Assembly: GCF_946476835.1 (NCBI RefSeq)
Contig: NZ_CAMKWA010000005.1
Coordinates: 62,001 to 126,000, forward strand
DNA from: an uncultured Neokomagataea sp.
Lineage (GTDB): Bacteria > Pseudomonadota > Alphaproteobacteria > Acetobacterales > Acetobacteraceae
Direction: 5' to 3'
DNA length: 64,000 bases
The notes under the pieces were generated by a model. The model saw only the letters and a program-made list of their open reading frames with translations. It made no database searches and was not told the origin of the DNA. Below, in pieces: positions 26,417-34,679 of this stretch (position 1 is its first letter; every line of letters begins with the position of its first letter). The translations under genes and the position numbers were made by a program.

Positions 26417-26854
26417 TCATTGGGACAGCGGGACCGTTAACGCAACACCGCCTGATAGATCACCATGCCCTCGGCGATTTTCATCGTCGTGGGCATTTGT
26501 CTGCATACCGTTCGCGTTTACAATACGCCGATGATAAAATTGCGGCCGCAAATATGGGTCCGTATTATCTTTCTGTACCGTTGGTGCCGACATGTCGTCA
26601 TCCGGTAAGGGGGCGGGCACAAAACCATGCGGCACTCCCTCCCCTTTAGCCGTCTGAACAGGCCTCGCCATTGTGCGCATCAGTCGCGCACCAATACGTG
26701 GATCTGCCGTCATTTCTATAATTTTTGTATTGCGATACATCTTGTGGAAGGCGCTGCTTTCCAACTTTTCAGCAGCACATGATGCCCCACCTGCCCCGAA
26801 TATAACCAAGCCAAAAAAAACAGACACTACACGCAGTGCAAGGGTTATAGGCAT
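26417..26854 (-). CDS. Exported protein of unknown function
   Basis: A 145-residue protein that I cannot assign. It starts with a Sec-type signal sequence (about residues 1-28, hydrophobic core VVSVFFGLVIFGAGG). The rest is Pro, Asp, His and Arg rich with few hydrophobic stretches, including DPYLRPQFYHRRIV. No domain is recognised and the C-terminal third looks disordered. It is convergent with rpoH and lacks a good ribosome binding site before the ATG at 26854, so moderate doubt remains that it is a gene, though the codons look coding. Confidence 0.5.
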   Translation of the reverse strand: MPITLALRVVSVFFGLVIFGAGGASCAAEKLESSAFHKMYRNTKIIEMTADPRIGARLMRTMARPVQTAKGEGVPHGFVPAPLPDDDMSAPTVQKDNTDPYLRPQFYHRRIVNANGMQTNAHDDENRRGHGDLSGGVALTVPLSQ

Positions 26855-26980
26855 TGGAGGGGGTGTTCCAAGAAGGTTCGTGTTTATGCTTCTTAGTTTT
26901 GCGCTATAGCGACCGCGCTGCGCAACAATTGAAACACGATTATTTCGCTAAGATACAAAATGTTATTAACCAAAGTGAAG

Positions 26981-27010
26981 CGCCGTGCGGAAGTCTCCCT
27001 CCGCACGGCG
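26981..27010. terminator. Hairpin behind pgk
   Basis: CGCCGTGCGGA (26981-26991) and TCCGCACGGCG (27000-27010) form an 11-bp GC-rich stem ten bases past the pgk stop. The plus strand continues TTTTG; the minus strand has only a mixed tail. Confidence 0.6.
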
Positions 27011-27020
27011 TTTTGTAGCT

Positions 27021-28235
27021 TTAGCCGAGGCCAAGCTCATGACCACTTGCACGCAAAACCTCAATGCCCGGAAGAACTTTACCTTCCAACCACTCAAGGA
27101 ATGCGCCACCAGCCGTCGAGACGTAGCTCATCTTATCTGCGGCACCTGCATGACGCAGTGCTGAAACCGTGTCACCACCACCGGCCACTGTACGCAACTG
27201 CCCCAGCTGCGTCAGACGTGCAGCTTCCTGAGCCACGGCAACCGTCGCCTTATCAAAGGGCTCAATTTCGAACGCACCAAGCGGGCCGTTCCAAACCAGC
27301 GTCTTTAAACCAGCCAAACGCTTCTTGATCAGTTCAACCGTTTCCGGCCCGGCATCAAGAATCATCGTATCAGCGGGCACAGCCTTTACAGAGCAAACTT
27401 CCGAAGCGGCTCCTGCCTTAAATTCACGCGAAACAACTGCGTCAACAGGCAAGACAATCTCACACCCGGCTTCTTTGGCACGCGCTGAAATTTCCCGTGC
27501 CGTAGCGTGCATATCCTGCTCTTGCAAAGATTTGCCGACGGACACACCTTCCGCTGCCAAGAACGTATTTGCCATAGCGCCGGTGATGAACAGAACATCA
27601 ACCTTTGCAAGCACGTTCCCAATTAGATCGAGCTTCGTGGAAATCTTAGAACCACCAATGACTGCACCGACAGGCCGCTCTGGATTTTCCAAAGCCGCAG
27701 AAAGTGCTGATAGTTCAGCTTCCATCAGACGCCCAGCAAAAGCGGATAATGCGTGCGCCACACCTTCTGTAGAGGCATGTGCACGATGCGCTGCTGAGAA
27801 AGCATCATTCACAAAGACATCACCGTTCGCGGCCAAAGCCTTTGCGAACTCAGCATCATTTGCTTCTTCACCAGCATGGAAACGTGTGTTTTCAAGAACC
27901 AGAACGTCACCGTCCTTCAGTTCAGAAACTGCATTTGCCACGGTCGGCCCAACACAATCCGGTACAAATGATACCGATGTCCCCAGCACTTCACCCAACT
28001 TCGCTGCGATTGGACGCAGTGACATCGCTGGAACAACCTTCCCTTTCGGGCGATCAAAATGGCTCAGAACAACAACCCGTGCGCCTTTTTCAGACAATTC
28101 ACGAATTGTTGGTGCCACACGCTCTAAACGCGTCGTGTCGGTGATGACCCCGTCATGCATCGGCACATTCAGGTCTGCCCGGAGAAGCACGCGTTTACCG
28201 CGTGCTTCCAAGCTATCCAACGTGCGGAAAGCCAT
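27021..28235 (-). CDS. pgk: Phosphoglycerate kinase
   Basis: A 404-residue PGK that converts 1,3-bisphosphoglycerate and ADP to 3-phosphoglycerate and ATP. Recognised blocks include [13 protein letters not shown] near the N-terminus, [11 protein letters not shown], the hinge region, [28 protein letters not shown] and [13 protein letters not shown] with the ATP-binding glycines. The ATG at 28235 begins two bases after the gap stop; the in-frame extension to 28292 would run into gap and is ignored. gap and pgk form an operon, as expected for lower glycolysis downstream of Entner-Doudoroff or pentose phosphate routes. Confidence 0.95.
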   Translation of the reverse strand: MAFRTLDSLEARGKRVLLRADLNVPMHDGVITDTTRLERVAPTIRELSEKGARVVVLSHFDRPKGKVVPAMSLRPIAAKLGEVLGTSVSFVPDCVGPTVANAVSELKDGDVLVLENTRFHAGEEANDAEFAKALAANGDVFVNDAFSAAHRAHASTEGVAHALSAFAGRLMEAELSALSAALENPERPVGAVIGGSKISTKLDLIGNVLAKVDVLFITGAMANTFLAAEGVSVGKSLQEQDMHATAREISARAKEAGCEIVLPVDAVVSREFKAGAASEVCSVKAVPADTMILDAGPETVELIKKRLAGLKTLVWNGPLGAFEIEPFDKATVAVAQEAARLTQLGQLRTVAGGGDTVSALRHAGAADKMSYVSTAGGAFLEWLEGKVLPGIEVLRASGHELGLG

Positions 28236-28237
28236 GA

Positions 28238-29257
28238 TTAGAGGCTCCCGAACAGAGCAGCCGTATCGGCCATACGGTTGGAGAAGCCCCACTCATTATC
28301 ATACCAAGCGCAGATACGAACCAACTCACCGCCGTCAATCAACGCCGTTTGCGTTGCATCATAGGTTGATGACGCCTTGCAATGGTTGAAGTCCGAGCTA
28401 ACCAACGGTGCCGTATTGTAGTTCAGAATGCCCTTCAGCTTACCTTCTGACGCTGCACGTACAACATCGTTCACTTCCTCAATGGAAGCCGGCTTCTTGG
28501 CTGGCACGAAGTCCAAAGAAACAAGCGATACGTTTGGTGTAGGAACGCGGATAGCCGTACCGTCCAGCTTGCCTTTCAAGTGTGGCAGAACCAGACCCAC
28601 CGCACGAGCAGCGCCCGTTGATGTTGGGATCATGTTTAGTGCTGCTGCACGTGCGCGGCGCGGGTCCTTATGCAGGGTGTCCACAGTGCGTTGATCGCCT
28701 GTATAAGAGTGGATCGTGACCATATAGCCACGCTCAATACCGAACGCTTCATCCAGAACGCTGGCGACTGGAGCCAAGCAGTTCGTCGTGCATGATGCGT
28801 TGGAGATGATCTTCATATCTGGCGTGAGGGCGTCATTATTAACACCGAACACGATTGTTGCGTCGGCATCGGAAGCCGGTGCAGAAACAACAACGCGCTT
28901 AGCGCCAGCTTCAAGGAGAGCTGCAGCCTTATCACGTGATGTGAACAGACCCGTGCACTCCATAGCGACGTCAACGCCTTGGAAAGGAACCTTAGAAGGA
29001 TCACGCTCAGCAGATACCGTGATCGGGCCATAGGTACGGCCATTTGCTTCAATAACCAGGCTGCTTCCTTCAGCACGCACTGTTCCTGGCAGTGCGCCAT
29101 GCACACTGTCATGTGCCAGAAGGTGAGCATTTGCCTCTACTGAGCCAAGATCGTTGATCGCAACGACTTCAACGTCTGTACGTCCGCTTTCGATAATGCC
29201 ACGAAGGACAAGACGACCGATACGTCCAAAACCGTTAATTGCAACTTTTACTGCCAT
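28238..29257 (-). CDS. gap: Glyceraldehyde-3-phosphate dehydrogenase, type I
   Basis: A 339-residue GAPDH. The Rossmann start [14 protein letters not shown], the active site [12 protein letters not shown] with Cys156, and the C-terminal [12 protein letters not shown] are intact. Asp at about 36 in VVAINDLGS matches NAD-preferring enzymes, but the following GSV in place of the usual TDP leaves cofactor preference open. GGAG lies nine bases before the ATG. First gene of gap-pgk; the divergent lipoprotein gene starts about 185 bases away. Confidence 0.95.
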   Translation of the reverse strand: MAVKVAINGFGRIGRLVLRGIIESGRTDVEVVAINDLGSVEANAHLLAHDSVHGALPGTVRAEGSSLVIEANGRTYGPITVSAERDPSKVPFQGVDVAMECTGLFTSRDKAAALLEAGAKRVVVSAPASDADATIVFGVNNDALTPDMKIISNASCTTNCLAPVASVLDEAFGIERGYMVTIHSYTGDQRTVDTLHKDPRRARAAALNMIPTSTGAARAVGLVLPHLKGKLDGTAIRVPTPNVSLVSLDFVPAKKPASIEEVNDVVRAASEGKLKGILNYNTAPLVSSDFNHCKASSTYDATQTALIDGGELVRICAWYDNEWGFSNRMADTAALFGSL

Positions 29258-29441
29258 GGCTGCGTGCTCCGCATGTCGTAAGAACCGGCAATATCCATAG
29301 CACCACTGGCTAGAAGCAACAGGGGGTCATGACAGTTTTTCGACATAACACGACTTCCATCTTGTCCTAACAGCTGGTTCCTGTAACCTGATACAATCAG
29401 AAATTGCCGTATCTATAATTCCATATTCTCTTAGAGGCCGC

Positions 29442-29897
29442 ATGAAATCGCGCTTTTTTTACCTGACCATTTTTGTACTGTTTACCACAGCAGCTCTCGG
29501 TGGTTGTCAGTTAATTGATCAGCGTACTTTCGACTCGCAAGCTGGAAAGCCACCAGTTCCATACGTGCCCCCAGCACCAGCAGAAAAAAATCCACCTGCG
29601 CCCTTTTTATCCATCACAGATGGGACGCCTGAAGCCGAATATGGACCCGTCGTAGAACATGCGGCTCATGTTGCGCTGCAGCATAAAAACAATGTTCTGT
29701 TCATCGTACAGGCTCTTGCCCCGCCACAACCAACACTCGCAGCACAACAGGCTCTACTAAAACGCCTAACACAAAATACGCTTGGCACTGTTGCTCAACA
29801 TATCGCTAAAGCTGGCGCACAACCTCTGCAAATCGAACTCCACACCTTAACAGACCCGACAGTACTCACGCCGGTTATTCGCGTGGAGCTACGTTAA
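29442..29897 (+). CDS. Small lipoprotein of unknown function
   Basis: A 151-residue lipoprotein. The signal sequence ends in ALGGC with Cys22, followed by a Pro-rich spacer (PPVPYVPPAPAEKNPPAPF). The folded C-terminal part (about 60-151) alternates strands and helices: HVALQHKNNVLFIVQALAP, LLKRLTQNTLGTVAQHI and LQIELHTL, followed by a final strand VIRVELR. I do not recognise the family. It may face the periplasm from the outer membrane. The stop codon lies inside the start of a terminator-like hairpin. Confidence 0.7.
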   Translation: MKSRFFYLTIFVLFTTAALGGCQLIDQRTFDSQAGKPPVPYVPPAPAEKNPPAPFLSITDGTPEAEYGPVVEHAAHVALQHKNNVLFIVQALAPPQPTLAAQQALLKRLTQNTLGTVAQHIAKAGAQPLQIELHTLTDPTVLTPVIRVELR

Positions 29898-29930
29898 ACA
29901 TGGCGAAGGCTACAGTTAGTCTTCCATGTT
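29897..29930 (+). terminator. Terminator of the lipoprotein gene
   Basis: AACATGG-GAAG and CTTC-CATGTT form a stem interrupted by one bulge around a loop of about 13 bases, followed by TTTTCTC. Confidence 0.6.
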
Positions 29931-29969
29931 TTCTCAACTCGACGAATACGTCCGATAGAAGAAGAGCAT

Positions 29970-31010
29970 TTACCTAAACGATGAAACAACAAGCGCGAAA
30001 ATAATACCTGCCATAAAGATAAAGCACGCTATACCAACCCGCGCCTGTGCTGACAGGGCGGGCTTCACCAGAGAAAGCCCTTCAACACTTTCGCGCAGGG
30101 CCGTGATCTCTTCCATTTGCGCCCGCTCTTCTTCTTGTGCGTGCCACAACCGAGCATTCTTGGCGCGTATATGGCGTGCAGCATCTTCCGCACTCGCCAC
30201 ACTTTGATCAGCGATACGTGCCGCCAATGCGTGACCATGATGATCTTCTAGAGCCAAAACTCGATACGCATTTACACGAGACAACGCCTCTAATAACAAC
30301 GCGTCATCAAACCAAACAGCCGGGAAACCTCTGCCGCCAGCGATCAACACGAGTACTGTTTCCCGACATGTCTCAATCGCCGCCAATAAACGATGCGGCG
30401 CTTCATGATCCAGCCCGACAAAGCGGGAACAATCTGCGTATAATCCGCCGCCTAGGGCATTACGGAAGTGGACCAACGCGCCATCGCGTTCACTCTCTGG
30501 GTAGACAACCAGCATGGAGAACTCTTCAAGCTCAGGATACGCGCTCCGAGTGGTTGGCAAGCGCCGTAGAACATCCAGTATTTTTTTATCAGCCTGAACA
30601 GCCAGCTCACGCGCAGGATCACAGCGCTCTATCGCAATAGCCTCAAAACGCAAAACGGCCTGCCCGCGCTGCCCGCGCGCGCGCAAAAATCCGCTCACGC
30701 GCACCTCATCTCCCGCGACAGCACCGCTAGCCTCAAAGGCAACCGACCGAATATCCACCGATATCGCCGTACCGAATGCTGCATCGGTCAATGATAATTG
30801 CAAAGCATCCCGCTCATCACCGGGCACAGCAGCACCAAGCTTCCCCCCAACAAGCAGAGGGTAGTGCCAAGCTTCAAAACTTGTACAAATCTCTTCCAGG
30901 CGAGCAGCGAACAGATCTTGCACCTGCAAAGGTGACAAAACAGGCAAAGCCGCACTCTGCATGTGCGGCTTACTCTCTGCGCGAAAAGAACGACGCGGGA
31001 AGGCTTCCAT
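29970..31010 (-). CDS. XseA-like protein with degenerate active site and C-terminal membrane anchor
   Basis: A 346-residue protein resembling exonuclease VII large subunit over most of its length. An OB-fold-like region (about 25-130, with VGGKLGAAV, ISVDIRSVAF, EVRVSGFLRAR) leads to SMLVVYPE and LLAAIETCRETVLVLIAGGRGFPAVWFDDALLLEALS at about 215-250, which lines up with the XseA segment containing the GGGS and DLxxFN blocks. The XseA residues implicated in catalysis (Asp, Arg and the GHETD-type His and Asp) do not align with matching residues here. A helical stalk (about 285-320) and a final transmembrane helix (about 323-343) replace the XseA coiled coil. An xseB gene is not nearby. I infer a non-nuclease, membrane-tethered relative. 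Confidence 0.6.
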   Translation of the reverse strand: MEAFPRRSFRAESKPHMQSAALPVLSPLQVQDLFAARLEEICTSFEAWHYPLLVGGKLGAAVPGDERDALQLSLTDAAFGTAISVDIRSVAFEASGAVAGDEVRVSGFLRARGQRGQAVLRFEAIAIERCDPARELAVQADKKILDVLRRLPTTRSAYPELEEFSMLVVYPESERDGALVHFRNALGGGLYADCSRFVGLDHEAPHRLLAAIETCRETVLVLIAGGRGFPAVWFDDALLLEALSRVNAYRVLALEDHHGHALAARIADQSVASAEDAARHIRAKNARLWHAQEEERAQMEEITALRESVEGLSLVKPALSAQARVGIACFIFMAGIIFALVVSSFR

Positions 31011-31101
31011 ACTTTACCCTATGGCAAATTTACCCCGAATCCGACAAGCACCCGGCAGCAAACTCACCATAGAAAAGATGAATAAAGGTTCTTTTTAGTG
31101 A

Positions 31102-32406
31102 TTACGAAGACGATTGAACGCGCGAACGTACACCATCAGCGATCAAAATCAGTACCAGCGCAGCGCCTGCCATTTCAATTTGTGATCGGGTTTCAACCTG
31201 CATCACCATGGCTAACAGCACACACCCAATAACACTCAGGCCAAAATAACACAGCCACCGCCCCGTAGGGACTACCTTCAAACGGGCCAAAATGATGATG
31301 GCGTTATATACCAGCATAAATCCACCCGTTAGACTGACTAAAAGAGCGAAAACTTTGTCGGGCGATAAAATAGCCGTCAACGCGATAGCCACGGAAATGC
31401 CTACACAGGTCAGCAATGCGCGTCGTGGCAATTGTGTTTTTGGATCAACTGCCAAGAACACCGAAGGGGCTCCCCCTCCCTGAGCCATCTCGAACAAGAC
31501 ACGCGAAGTCGCATAAATCCCAGAGTTCAGAGAAGAAATCGCGGCCGTTAAAATCACAACAAACAATGCTGGAGCCGCAAACGGAATGTGATAATGGTTC
31601 AGCACCAACAAAAAAGGAGACTGACCAGAAACAACATCACTCCAAGGCACCAAACACAAAATCAATCCGATCGTCAGCAAATAAAATACGCCAATTCGTA
31701 ACGGAATAGCTCGCGCGGCCCGTGCAATGTTCGCTTGGGCATCTTTCGTTTCAACGGCAGCTATCGTTGCAATTTCACTCCCCCCCATTGAAAACAAAAT
31801 CGTTGGTAAGACAGCCAACAGCGCAACCGGACCATGTGGCAAAAAACCACCATGATTTTGAAGGTTATGCTGAATATTAATCGCCGGATGGGAAACAATA
31901 AGCCATGCACCAATCCCGATAAACGCGACCAGAGCCGCAACTTTAACAGTCGCAAACCAGTACTCAAACTCACCATAACCCTTAACGGACAGTAAATTTA
32001 CAGCCGTCATCAGCCCAATAATACCCAATTCCAAAACGATGTAAGGAATAGGCACATAAGGTGCCAACATATTCGTAATCGCAATTGCCTCAACGGCCAG
32101 AACAATGATCCATGTAATCAAATACGTCCACCCAGCGACAAAGGCCATTCGCGGACCAATAGCGTGCTGAATTTGCCCCAAAAAAGAATGGCGACCAGGC
32201 ACAGCATAAGCCAAGTCACGCATCATCAAATTCGTCACAAAGACAAATAATCCACATAGAATATAAGACAACAAGACCAAAGGCCCCGCCAAAGAAAGCG
32301 CGGCAGATGATCCAATAAAGAAACCTGCGCCAATCACGCCACCCAGCGCAATCATAACGACATGGCGTGTGTGGAGGCTTTGGGCGAGTTTGCCGGCCTG
32401 CTGCAT
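31102..32406 (-). CDS. Amino-acid permease (APC superfamily)
   Basis: A 434-residue transporter with about 12 hydrophobic segments. The N-terminal motif RHVVMIALGGVIGAGFFIGSS is the substrate-binding kink of the AAT family within the amino acid-polyamine-organocation superfamily, and the second half keeps PTILFSMGGSEIATIAAVETKDAQANIARA. Relatives carry D-Ala, Gly, aromatic amino acids, GABA or Lys, and this sequence does not decide which. It is 14 bases downstream of an Lrp-type regulator in the same orientation, so the transport and sensing genes are likely co-transcribed. Confidence 0.9.
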   Translation of the reverse strand: MQQAGKLAQSLHTRHVVMIALGGVIGAGFFIGSSAALSLAGPLVLLSYILCGLFVFVTNLMMRDLAYAVPGRHSFLGQIQHAIGPRMAFVAGWTYLITWIIVLAVEAIAITNMLAPYVPIPYIVLELGIIGLMTAVNLLSVKGYGEFEYWFATVKVAALVAFIGIGAWLIVSHPAINIQHNLQNHGGFLPHGPVALLAVLPTILFSMGGSEIATIAAVETKDAQANIARAARAIPLRIGVFYLLTIGLILCLVPWSDVVSGQSPFLLVLNHYHIPFAAPALFVVILTAAISSLNSGIYATSRVLFEMAQGGGAPSVFLAVDPKTQLPRRALLTCVGISVAIALTAILSPDKVFALLVSLTGGFMLVYNAIIILARLKVVPTGRWLCYFGLSVIGCVLLAMVMQVETRSQIEMAGAALVLILIADGVRSRVQSSS

Positions 32407-32420
32407 GAAAAATCCTTATT

Positions 32421-32882
32421 TCAGACGGGAAGATCTCGGTTATCTGCCAAAGTTTCCATCGTCATATATGACGTAATCGCATCCAATTCGACGCGTCCGA
32501 TGATCTGCTGGTACACACGGTCAAAATCGTTCATATCCCGTGCGACGACCTTCATAAGGTAGTCATATTCTCCCGCTATTCTAAAAAAATCAACAATGTT
32601 TGGAATGCCCATCACCACATTTCTAAACGATTCAAACCATTCTCGTGCGTGATGGCGTGTGCGTACCAAAACAAAAACCGTCAATTCCAAGCCCAAAGCT
32701 TTAGCATTCAGTCGCACTGTATCTTGGCAAATCACCCCCTGGTCACGCAGGGCATGTAAACGCCGCCAACAGGCATTTTGTGACAGCCCTACTTTCTCCG
32801 CGAGTTCCCGCTGAGACGGAGTACCCTGCTTTTGCAAGATCTTTACAATTTCGCGATCAATATGATCTAATTTTCGTTCCAT
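32421..32882 (-). CDS. Lrp/AsnC family transcriptional regulator
   Basis: A 153-residue regulator. The N-terminal helix-turn-helix is LDHIDREIVKILQKQGTPSQRELAEKVGLSQNACWRRLHALR (about 4-46), and the C-terminal RAM effector domain carries VLVRTRHHAREWFESF, RIAGEYDYLMKVVARDM and the late TSYMTME. Such proteins are dimers or octamers that respond to an amino acid. The neighbours are an amino-acid permease downstream and a divergent PLP enzyme upstream, so it probably senses the amino acid those two handle. The 118-base divergent spacer is AT-rich and could bind several dimers. Confidence 0.9.
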   Translation of the reverse strand: MERKLDHIDREIVKILQKQGTPSQRELAEKVGLSQNACWRRLHALRDQGVICQDTVRLNAKALGLELTVFVLVRTRHHAREWFESFRNVVMGIPNIVDFFRIAGEYDYLMKVVARDMNDFDRVYQQIIGRVELDAITSYMTMETLADNRDLPV

Positions 32883-33000
32883 ATCGCCTCATTTGACAAC
32901 AAATTAGACTTTTTAGCCTATAAAAAATGTATTTTTTTTCGCTTATTTCACGATATTCCTTTTGTAACGCCCCTTCATTTAGCGAAAATGATACATCACC

Positions 33001-34497
33001 ATGACACCCCACAACACCCCCTTGAATGCCCCAACTGACAGCGTCAGTGCTTTCCGTGCCTTTGCTGCCTCCCTCCGTGCGCAAGGCCATGCTGGACTTT
33101 CTAATACCGTCATCGGTGATGGGACTTTGATCCAAACTCATTTCGGCACAATTCCACTCCTTTACGCCGATTACGTTGCTTCCGGTCGCGCACTTGCCCC
33201 CATTGAACACTTTATCATGGAACATGTGTTGCCCTTTTACGCGAATAGCCACACGGAAGCGTCCTATTGCGGCAGCAGCATGACACGCCTACGGAACGAA
33301 GCACGGCGCACCATCGCCGAACTATGCTCTGCGCCTCAAGACCAGTTCAGCACGATCTTTTCCGGCGCAGGTGCGACCTCCGGCCTCAACCGTCTTGTGC
33401 ACCTCACAAATATTCCAGAGCACTGCTCGAATGGTACGCGCCCTGTTGTGCTGATTGGCCCTTATGAACATCATTCCAATATCCTCCCTTGGAGAGAAAG
33501 CGGCGCAGAACTGATCGAGATTCCAGAAGCGAAAGATGGCGGACCTGATCTCGCCATTCTTGCGGCAGAGCTTCAAAAGATTACAGATGCAGACCCACAC
33601 AATACACGCGTGAAAATTGGTTCATTTTCCGCAGCCTCAAATGTCACGGGTATCATCACAGACACGGATGCCGTGACACGTCTGCTCAAGCGCCATAACG
33701 CATTAGCTATTTGGGATTACGCTGGAGCAGGCCCTTACCTGCCTATCGACATGAAAGCAGGAACCCCTGAAGAAAAAGATGCCGTCGTTATTTCATGCCA
33801 CAAATTTTTAGGTGGTCCGGGTGCATCAGGCCTGCTCATCGCACGCAATGCTGCCTTCACACGCAAAACACCATCAGCTCCCGGCGGTGGTACCGTACGC
33901 TTTGTTTCGCCATGGGGGCATGATTACAGTGAAAATCTCGTCGCACGCGAGGAAGGCGGCACGCCAAACGTTCTTGGTGATATCCGCGCAGCGCTCGCTT
34001 TTGTAGCCAAGGATGCTATTGGCGCAGCTTATCTTGCTGAGCGCCAAGCGGTACTTCGTCAAAAAGCGCTCTCCGCATGGAGCAATCACCCTGCGATTGA
34101 AATTCTCGGGAATACACAAGCCAACGCGTTACCCATTTTTTCATTTCGCATTCATGACATCAAAAATGGTGGCAGCATTCACCAACAACTCTTCACGCGC
34201 ATGCTCTCCGATAAGTACGGCATTCAAGCACGTGGCGGCTGTGCATGCGCAGGGCCATACGCTCACCGCCTGCTCGATATAAACGAATCGGAATCCGAAA
34301 CGATACGATCTGCAATCATGAATGGTGAAGAAATACAAAAACCGGGATGGGTGCGCCTCAATTTGAGTGTACTCATGAGCGATGAAAAGGTGGATTACAT
34401 CCTAAAATCCGTCAAAGAACTTGCTTCCAACCCCCATGAAACTACCATTTTTTATAATGTAGACCGTAGTACTGCACGCTTCAAACCTGCGGCTTAA
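33001..34497 (+). CDS. Class V aminotransferase-fold PLP enzyme
   Basis: A 498-residue PLP-dependent enzyme of the cysteine desulfurase/isopenicillin N epimerase fold. The Schiff-base lysine is Lys268 in SCHKFLGGPGASGLLIA. The domain start LLYADYVASGRALAPIE and FSGAGATSGLNRLVHL are typical, and GIQARGGCACAGPYAH contains a Cys pair in the position of the cysteine desulfurase loop. That loop could support desulfurase chemistry, but the length and genetic setting argue for an epimerase, lyase or transaminase on an amino acid. It is divergent from an Lrp-type regulator and a permease. No ribosome binding site is obvious. Confidence 0.82.
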   Translation: MTPHNTPLNAPTDSVSAFRAFAASLRAQGHAGLSNTVIGDGTLIQTHFGTIPLLYADYVASGRALAPIEHFIMEHVLPFYANSHTEASYCGSSMTRLRNEARRTIAELCSAPQDQFSTIFSGAGATSGLNRLVHLTNIPEHCSNGTRPVVLIGPYEHHSNILPWRESGAELIEIPEAKDGGPDLAILAAELQKITDADPHNTRVKIGSFSAASNVTGIITDTDAVTRLLKRHNALAIWDYAGAGPYLPIDMKAGTPEEKDAVVISCHKFLGGPGASGLLIARNAAFTRKTPSAPGGGTVRFVSPWGHDYSENLVAREEGGTPNVLGDIRAALAFVAKDAIGAAYLAERQAVLRQKALSAWSNHPAIEILGNTQANALPIFSFRIHDIKNGGSIHQQLFTRMLSDKYGIQARGGCACAGPYAHRLLDINESESETIRSAIMNGEEIQKPGWVRLNLSVLMSDEKVDYILKSVKELASNPHETTIFYNVDRSTARFKPAA

Positions 34498-34503
34498 TCG
34501 ATC

Positions 34504-34547
34504 CGTTTTTAGGGGGATATTTCATTACACCCCTCCCCCTAAAAACG
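34504..34547. terminator. Hairpin between the PLP enzyme and the TonB receptor genes
   Basis: Perfect 14-base arms CGTTTTTAGGGGGA (34504-34517) and TCCCCCTAAAAACG (34534-34547) surround a 16-base loop, seven bases past the PLP enzyme stop. It can form a terminator stem even though no T-tract follows. Confidence 0.6.
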
Positions 34548-34679
34548 ACACTTCACTTCAAAAACCGTGTCTTAATCGCAACAAAACTCGTTTATTAATA
34601 TAACGATTAAGAAACATAATTGATCACAAAGCCGTTTGATGATGCTCTGGACCCACTCTCCATTGAGACAGGGACCATC

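Noticed and set aside
26960..27328. Plus-strand frame of 122 codons overlapping the end of pgk
   Set aside because: Antisense to the conserved C-terminal region of pgk, with low-complexity composition.
33001..34497. SufS/IscS cysteine desulfurase
   Set aside because: The fold and lysine fit, but length, surrounding Lrp and permease genes and lack of other suf/isc genes favour another class V PLP enzyme; the family is left open.
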